Assembly (NCBI GenBank): GCA_017506865.1
Contig: JAFCMP010000490.1
Coordinates: 372,001 to 436,000, forward strand
Length of the DNA stretch: 64,000 bases
Direction: 5' to 3'
Source: Tribonema minus
Lineage: Eukaryota > Sar > Xanthophyceae > Tribonematales > Tribonemataceae
Position 1 is the first letter of the stretch, and each line of letters starts with the position of its first letter. Positions 46,301 through 55,300 of the stretch are shown here, in pieces. The translations under genes were made by a program, and so were the position numbers. The notes beneath the pieces are model-generated. The model was not told where the DNA came from. It did no database searches and saw only the letters and a list, made by a program, of their open reading frames with translations.

Positions 46301-49300
46301 CAAGCGCTCACCTCGACCTGAGCGGTGCCGAGCACACTCTATTGTGCAGTTGTGCAACCTCAACAGTGACGCACCAGTGCGTATCACAGCGTCACAGCGC
46401 TCACCTCGACCTGCGCGGTGCCGAGGACCTTGGCGATCTCGTGCAGGCTGTGCGCGAGCGTCTTGCGCACGTTCCACTCCCTGTCGCGCGTGAGGCACTG
46501 GTACGCCTCGCGCAGCTCCGGCCAACGCGCGCCGCCCAACGTTACCACAACCGCCGGGAAACTGCGTGCGAGCCTCACAAGTGGGTTTGGAATGAGGGTT
46601 GCGTGGAGTAGGTTTAGGATAACTACGATTAGGACTTGCATGCATGTCAGCGCAGGCTGATTCACGCGAACAGGCAATGGAGAAGGTAACACCACCGCAA
46701 CCCTAACCTTAACCCTAACCCTAATTCTAACCCCAACCCTAACCCCTTGCCCTATCCAGCGCCGGGAAACCGCACAGGTGCAGCTGTTTTTGAAAGGCCT
46801 GCTTTGACGAGGGCTTGAGAGCAGGCGGAGGCAGGCATCTTCGGGTTACGGTCAACTCAACCTTGCCCTTAACCCCATGCCGTGGTGCACAGACACTCTA
46901 TAACAAGTGCATGTCCCATGTTCGTGTTGTGATCACCCTGCACCGGAGAGTGCTCTCACATTCAACCACTCCCCCACGCTACACACCCATACAGTATCTT
47001 CACAGAGCCTTGGTCATACACACCCCTACCCCCACTTTTCCCATTCGCCGGCAGCGACGGTACCCGAACGCGCAGTGCAGCCACAGTTCACCGGCAGTAC
47101 AGTACCTGAAGGCGCAGTACAGCCGCAGTTCACCACCAGTACAGTACCTGAATGCGCAGTACAGCCGCAGCTCCGCCTCCGCCTGCGCGTCCGCCGCCGC
47201 CGCATTGCTGTTGCCGTTGTACGCCGCGCTGTTAAACACGGGGGCGCTGGCGGCGGCGCCCTGCGCTGCCGCCGCCGCCGCCGCCGCTGCTGCCGCTGCG
47301 GCAGAATCCGCCGCGACGATTGCGCGTGTGAAGTAGCCCACCAGGTGGGGCGTCACCTTTTCGGCAGGCAGCGTGCTGATGAACGGGCCCAGGTGCTGCA
47401 AGTTGAAGTAGTCGGCGGTGTCAGCAATGCGGCAAGATGCCGCAGCAGGCTGGCAGGTCATCATTGACTCAACACAGTGTCGGGTCATCACAAAAATGCA
47501 CAAGTGCTGCAACAGGCCACGGTGGTGCAAGTTGAAGTAGTTTGCGGTTTCAGCGTTGATAGCGAGGCGATGCCGCATCGGGGTGTCGGATCATCTGTGA
47601 GTCATCCCAATATCAGGTCATGACAACGATGCACATGAACGGGCTCAGGTGCTGCACACAGGGCAGAAGGGTCACGCGGTGGTGCAAGTTGAAGTAGTTG
47701 ACTCCGGCCAACTGCTGCAGCAGCGGCGACCACGTTTGCTGGTGGGACGCATTCATTTGACGGCCAACCACACCTTGTCACCTAGAGCTCTACGATCTTT
47801 TGGTTCGTTTTCATGAAGTAGTTTGCAGTGTGTCAGTGTCGTCAGCGGGGCTATGTCGCGGGGGGCTGTCGGGTCATCAGCGACTCAACACACTGTCAGG
47901 TCGTCACAACGATGCACATGAAAGGGCCCAGGTGCTGCACACAGGGCAGAACGGCCGCGCGGTGGTGCGAGTTGAAGTAGTTTGTGATGTGTCAGCGTCA
48001 TCAGCAAGGCGATGCCGCAGCACGTTGTCGGAGCATCACAATGTCAGGTCAGCACAATGTTGCACAAGGCGGCGGCGGGCAGGCCGCGGTGTAGCCTTGC
48101 TGATGGGAAGGCCAGGTGCTGCAGAGGCAGCGGTGCCCTGATGCGAATGATCGTCATTTGTCGCAGCGCCCATGTTGGACGCCGTCCTGTGGGTCCTTCG
48201 CAATAACAGCTCTATGAGCAGCTTGTCAGTGCGCCAGCGAGTAAGGTGGTGAGTAATGGCGCATACCGAGACCTGACGTTTCGGATCAGCAGCTGGTAAG
48301 CGAGTAAACGAGTAAGCAAGTGGGTAAAGTGCATACATACCGGTACCTGAAGTCCGCAGATTTCGGACCATCAGCAGCAGGCAAGTAAGTAAACGAGCAA
48401 GTAAGTGATGCGCCACTTCGGATCGTTACGGTAGCAGCTGACAACTGAATGGTGAGAGAGTACGCAAGTAAGTGAGTAAAGCGTACCTGCAGCGCGCCAT
48501 TTCGGACGACCTTCTGCGAGTCCTCCGCTAGGCGCAAGAACACCTCTATCAGCAGCTCGTGGCTGAGGTCTGGCCCTACGGCCTTGGACACCTCCACCAG
48601 AGACTCCGTGCAAGCCTTGCGCACCCTGCATGCAGTGAGCGGATACAAAAATAAACGGCCCGATGATGAGATAGAAGATGAATGAATTGCATGAACGAAG
48701 AATGTGAGCGCTCTGCATGCAGGGCAATGCTGAGTGACTCAATGGGATGAATGATTGCCCCCGCTAATGCGTGCGAGCTGCGCGCTGGTATATACATCAT
48801 GTCAGCAATGCTCAGCTCACTGGCAAAGGAAAGCAGCGCCATCCCCCCCCCCCCTTCCCTCAAGCACTAGTCTACTGCATGTTGAGCTTTGTATCTTCAC
48901 TCCTTCCCTGCCCTCGAGCACTAAAGCACGTTGAGTGTTGTTGGTGTTATTTCCTTCCCTTCCCTCAAGCACGTATGCACCTGTACATGTCGTCCTTGCT
49001 CGGTCGGATGTACGCCGAAAGCAGCTTTTCCGATACACCCAAAATGCCCCCCTGATGAACACCTAGTTCGCAGCGGCCTCGCGTGCCAATACCACGTTGA
49101 CGTTGAGTTTTCTGTCATTCTTGCTTTCTTCTTTTCCTTGCATTCCCTCAAGCACGCATGCACCTGGACATGTCGTCCTTGCTCAGGCGGATGTACCGTA
49201 CTTATTGCACTTCCGCATTCAACTGCAACCGGCCCACAATGCCCACGGCAAGCTCAATTTGCATCCCTGTTTCCCCTTCAAACGCATACACACCGGTGCA

Positions 49301-52300
49301 TGTCGTCCTTAATCAGGCGGATGTACGCCGGCGGCAGCCCCCGAATGACGTAAAAAGTAGATTTTGTAATTATTGATACTTCCATAATCAACTGCAACTG
49401 GCCCGCATGCCCACAGCGAGTTGAACTTTCAATCCCCCATTTTTCTTCAAGCACGTATGCACCTGTACATGTCGTCCTTGGTCAGGCGGATGTACGCCGG
49501 CAGCAGCCTGTCGCGGCTGTCCGCGGCGCCGACGACGCGGCACACATTGTGCAGGTTGAGCGCTGTTGCCTTTCTGACCCGAAACACGGGGTCCTCGCCC
49601 AGCGACACCATGTCCGGCGTCACAAACTGCTTGCAGAGGTCCTGTGCAGGGGGGGGGGGGGGGGGGGGGGGTAGGTAGCGGTGAACTTCAACTGCAACTA
49701 TGCATGTTCTGTTTGTGGTCCAGGTTCGCTTGCCAAAAACTGGTTTGCGATGTTGAACTTCAACTGCAACTAGGCAAGCAAGGTTTGTTAGTCCAGGTTC
49801 AGTTGCCAAAAACTGGACCTGCGTAGGGGGGGTGGTAGGTAGCAGCGGCAAACTTCAACTGCAACTAGGAAGTACTGTTGGTTCGTCCAGAATCAGTTGC
49901 CAAAATTTGGTCCTGCGTAAAGGGGATGGTAGGTTGCGACGGCAAGCTTCAAATGCAAACCAGGCCTGCGGAGGGGGTTGGTAGGTAGGCAACGGTGAAC
50001 TTCAACTGCTTGTCCAGGATCACAGCTGCCAGCACCGCTAGCAGAGGTCCTGCGCAGGTATGTGGCAACGTAAACGGTACGCCTGGACATTTATCAGCGG
50101 TTGCTTCATGTTTCAACTTCAACTGCACTTGCTCAGACTGCTTGCACAGGTCCTGCGGAGGTAGCGGCAATGAAACAATAGGCCTTGATACGACATCAAC
50201 CAGCAGGTACCGCATTTTCCGGGCGCTGAAAACAGTCCCGGGCTGCTGCTCACAACTCGCAATGCTGCACTGGCCAACATATTCGTGCATACATACCCCA
50301 TCAGCTCAAACAACTTCAACCCCGCCCCAGCCGGTCAACACGCGACTTCTGCAGGGAGCAACGAAACACCAAATTGCAGTGTCTCCCGGCAAATGCACTT
50401 CTGCAACAAAGCGCTTCAATCAAATGCGTTTAATCTCGCTCATTGCAGCAGCTAACCAGGGCGGCAACGCGCGATTTCTGCATGGCGACAATGTGACGCT
50501 GCAAGTTTTGTGTGCTGTATTGTATATGCGTGCACGTGCTCAAGCCCACTGCCGTGTGCTAACCAGTGCACCCAACCACCGGAATAAACAACAGCCCCCC
50601 CCCCCCTCAGGTGCTGACAACATTTTCAGTAGCGCACTACGTCAACATGTTCATACTCAAACTCATACTTATACTCTGCATATGATCATATTCACGACAT
50701 GCACATATTATAAACATAGGTGTGGAGACGCTGCGACACTACGTCATCATGTTCAGAGTTACACTCAGACTCATACTCGTGAATAGAGCATGAAGAAGAC
50801 ACTGCGATGTGCACTCACGGGTCCTAGGACGTCGGCCAGGTCGTTGAGCAGCGTTGCGGCTGTCATACGCTGCAACAGCGCTCAACAGACGAAGCGACAG
50901 CCACCGCGTTTAGGGTTAGGGTTAGAAATGGGGGAGAGGCTTGCAGTCCTACAACAGCGTTCAGCAAGTTCGTTGAGCAATGTTGCGGCTGTCATACGCT
51001 GCGACAGCGCTCAACGGGGGGAGCAACAGCCACCGCATCTAGGGTTAGGGCTAGAAATGGGGGAGAGGTTGGCAGTCCTGTGCTACAGCAGCGTTCAGCA
51101 AGTTCGTTGAGCAGTGTTGTGGCTGCCATACGCTGCAACAGCGCTCAAAGAGGGGAGCAACAGCCACTGCGTCTAGGGTTAGGGCTAGAAATGGGGGAGA
51201 GGTTGGCAGTCCTGTGCTACAGCAGCATTCAGCAAGCGGAGCAGCAGCAAGCGCGCCTAAGATGTGGCGCATGTTACAGTACATGCCGATGCAAAGATGC
51301 GCATTTCAGAGGGCTACTCGCTAAGGTGACGTGAATCTCACAACTCAGGACAGTTCAGGATGAGCATTTCAGAGGACTACACCGCGAAGGTGGCGGGACT
51401 ATACGCGAAGGGGATGTGGATCTCACAGCACATGACAATACAAGAATGTGCGATCAAGAGGCCTGCATGCAACTTTATGGAGCACATGGCCCTCAGCAAG
51501 AATAAAAATGTTTGTGGCATATGTATGAGGCTGGCTGTCCCACACAGCACATGTGTGAGGACGTGTGGATGGACGTGGCATGTATGTGTATGTGCGCTCA
51601 GAGAGGGGCGATGTGCATATCACAATAAGCCGAGACTAGTCCTCTGGCCAAACACATGACGGCTCGCATACACAGCACCCGCTCGCGTGCCCGCACGCAG
51701 TGTCAACACATGTTGGCGCATCACAACAGCCGCACACAAACGCTCGGCAGCAACGCTCGGCATTAACACTGAGCAGCAACGCTCAGTGCACAGCAGCGCT
51801 CACCAACACCTCGTTGGAATCGTCACAACAACGCTCAGCTCAGCAGCGCGCAAAGCAGCAACGCTCAGCGCAAAGCAGCAGCGCTCACCAGCTCCTCATT
51901 GGAGTCGTTGTGCGCCAGCAAAACGACAGTAGCAACAACGCTCGGCAGCTGTGCAAAGCAGCAGTGCTCAACACATGGCAGCGCTCACCAGCTCCTCGTT
52001 GGAGTCGTCGTGCGCCAGCTGCAGCACGATGGTGAGCACGTACTGGCCCAGATCGCCGGGCCGCATGAGCGCTGCCACACCCCTTAGCGCCTCCCCTGCT
52101 GACTGCCGCACCTCCACCTTGGAGTCCCCCAGCAGGCGGCTCAGGACTGGTAGAATGGTCTGCACGGCGGTCAGTGTAGGTATGTATATAGGCATGCTGT
52201 GTCAGGCAGGTAAGTCTATGTAGCAGCAGTCTAGGGTATGAGGCCATGTCTGCGACAACCTGCAAAGGCAACCGGCGCATATGTTGTTCGTTTAGTACGC

Positions 52301-55300
52301 AGAGTGAGTACGCTCTGTGTGCTGAGTACCAGATCCACCTTGGAGTCTCCCAGCAGGCGGCTCAGGACTGGCAGGATGGTCTGCGCATGAAATCAGGGTA
52401 GGTACGTATCTACACGTGCGGTGTCAGGCAGGTGGGTCGATGTAGCAGCAGTTGATGGTAATATGCCATGTCTGCTGCAGCCTGCGAAGGCGACTGGTGC
52501 ATATGCAGTTCATATAGTACGCAGAGTGAGAGCACGCTGTGTGCTGAATGCCTTGGAGTCTCCCAGCAGGCGGCTCAGTACGGGCAGGAAGGTCTGCACG
52601 GCAGCCAGGGTAGGTACGTATGGTATGGTATGTTGTGTAGGTGTGCAGTGTGAATCACATGGGTCAGTGTCGCAGAAGACTGTCGTACCATGCCTTGTCT
52701 TGTACAGCCTGCAAAGTGTACACTTGATGTACTGAAAGCCAAATATTGCATTCGTGCTGAACGGTCTGATGTGGCAGATCCTGTGCACTTCGATGGAGCT
52801 TTGAGTCCCCCAGCACACGGCTCAGGACTGGCAGGATGGTCTGCATGGCGGCCAGGGTAGGTAGGTTTATAGGCGTGCAGTGTCAGACACGTGTGACCCA
52901 GTCAATGCAGCGGTGGTACTTCTGCGCCATGACTGCTACGGGCCCCTGCGAAGGCGACCAGTGCGTATGCTGTTCGTAGAGTACACAGCGAGTACACTTG
53001 ATGTACTGTGTGCCCATTATTGTATTCGTGGTGACCGGTCTGATGTGGCAGATCCTGTGCAACAATGATTGAGACGGCATCCCTGCGCCCGCTCGATTGT
53101 GGTGCCAGGCAGGTGCATCAATGCAGCGTTGGTAGGTACTTGTGCGCAATCACCATTACAGGCCTGCAACAGCAACCTGTTTGTATAGTACGCAGACTGA
53201 GTACGCTCTGCGTGCTGAACGCCAGGTGTTGTCTTGAAAGTTGAATGCCACACACACACACAAACACACACACACACAAACACACACACACAAACACACA
53301 CACATTCCGCCTCCAACCTCAGGCACGCTTTGCACTGTTGAAGTTGAAGTTGTGCACCTGCAGCTAACAGCCAGTACCTGAGCTGTCTGACGGTCACACA
53401 CAATGCATGCACCACTAGTGTATGTATACCGTGGCCATTGCGCTATCTTCTGGAGTGTGCATGGAAACCCCAAGACAAGCACCTGCTACCCCTCCCTGCA
53501 AATCCCACCCTCCCACTTCGTCAGTTGTATACTTCTATTCTAGCACATATTTCCAGCTATTGTAAGCTGGTGCAGCCACTCATGGCTGGACCTCACGCCA
53601 GTGGCCACTTTGGAAGTGACACTGTCAATGAAGGCGGCATGCAGTTGAAGTGACTGCCGTGCACAGCAGTGCTCATGAGGTGGTGCAAGCCTCATGGCTT
53701 GACCTTACGCCAGTGACCACTTGGGAAATGACACTGCCAATGAAGGCAGACATGCACTTGAAGTATGCTGTGCACAGCAGTGCTGAGCCACCGCGCCACA
53801 CGTCTACGGCGCATCAAGTTGACACTGCATACACGACTTGAGGAATGGTATGCACCGTCAACTTCTGTTGCTATGCGCACGAATTTTTTTTTTTTGCTGC
53901 ACCCTAGGCGGCGACGCCTATGCAGCGATATGCCTCTGCCCACCTACATTCTCACCCCCTTCCAATGTGTGAGCGCCGCAGCCCCGCTGAGGGTGATCAC
54001 CCACGCTGTCATGTCAATGTTGTACGCCGTGTTGCACTGGCCACGGCGCCTCAACAGGGCAGGCCGTGAGAAATGTGCAACGTGTGTGCGGGATACATGC
54101 ACAGCTTTGCTGAGTAACACGTACACGATATGATACCTTGATCTCTACATCATCTGATGGCAGAGACCGCTGCATGTACGTACATGCATACATATGTACA
54201 CACGCACATGAGTACTCACCTCAATGATGAGCCTGTAACCCCTCCCGCCCTGCGCGTGCGCGGGCGCCGTGAACGTTCACACATACATACATACATTTAT
54301 GTACGCACGCACATATGTACTCACCTCAATGATGAGTCTGTAACCCCCCCCGCTCTGCGCATGCGCGGGCGCCGTGGGGGATCCAGGGGACCCCGCCCCC
54401 CCGCCCCCTACCCCCCCCGCCGCTGCTGCTGCGCCGCCCGCCCCCATGCACACGCGCGCTATGGGCTCCATCTGTTCCGCCAGCACCTGCCGCACTACAT
54501 ACTCCTCGTCCATGCTCAGAGCTTCAAAGAGGGGGACGATGCTGCGCACTGCGGCCAGGAATGGGTGTTGGGGAGTTGGGGGGGGGGGATGCAGATGAGA
54601 TGTGGCGGGGGGGCGTGTGTCGTGATGATGGTCCACCTATGTGGTATGTGAGTGCGCGGCGATGCTGACGCGATTAAAAATGATGCGGCGTTGCGTCGCA
54701 CCACGTCCCGCAGGCCTCTTCACCTGCAGATCTCCTCATCATGGTTGTGCGCGCGGCGGGCGCAGGTGTGTGCGGATGCTCAGCCGGTGTGGTGACAAAA
54801 GGGCCTCGTACAAGAAGCGCGGTGTCGCGCGCATCATCAGGCGCGTGTGCAGGCTCTGTGCCTCCTTTGGGTTGAGGCAATTTAGGGTTGAGGCTAGGTG
54901 AGGAGATAGCGGACCGCAGACAATGCCGCGTGGTGCAGACAGCTTTGAGTGCGGGGGGCAGGGGGATAGGGGGGTGGGGGTAGGGGTACTACAAACTTGC
55001 CTCAGCACGTGCGGTCCGACCATGAGCACTGCTGCCTGGAAGCGCAGCAGTAGACTGCTTCACACTTAGATGGGAGATAAATTGACGCATTCCAATTGCG
55101 GCCTTGTGAACGCCTCTCACTTAAGAGTGCTGGCCAATGCTCCGTGCGATCTGAGAGGTGTGCATGTGCCAAGTGGCTTTGCTGTACATGACACAAGGGA
55201 GCAGGCCAGCAGCCTACATAGTGCTCTCACAATGGCCTGCAATCTTTGTGCGATCGAATGCTTGCGCGGTCATTCGGCGTGTACCGATGGCCATTACTTG

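Noticed and set aside
54710-55030. Additional PPP4R1 exons (around 54715-54890 with donor GTGAAG, and 54990-55010 with donor GCAAGT)
   Set aside because: Exons 2 and 3 already join in phase and match the family; the candidates break phase or have stops and no HEAT-like sequence. They may be decayed edge copies.
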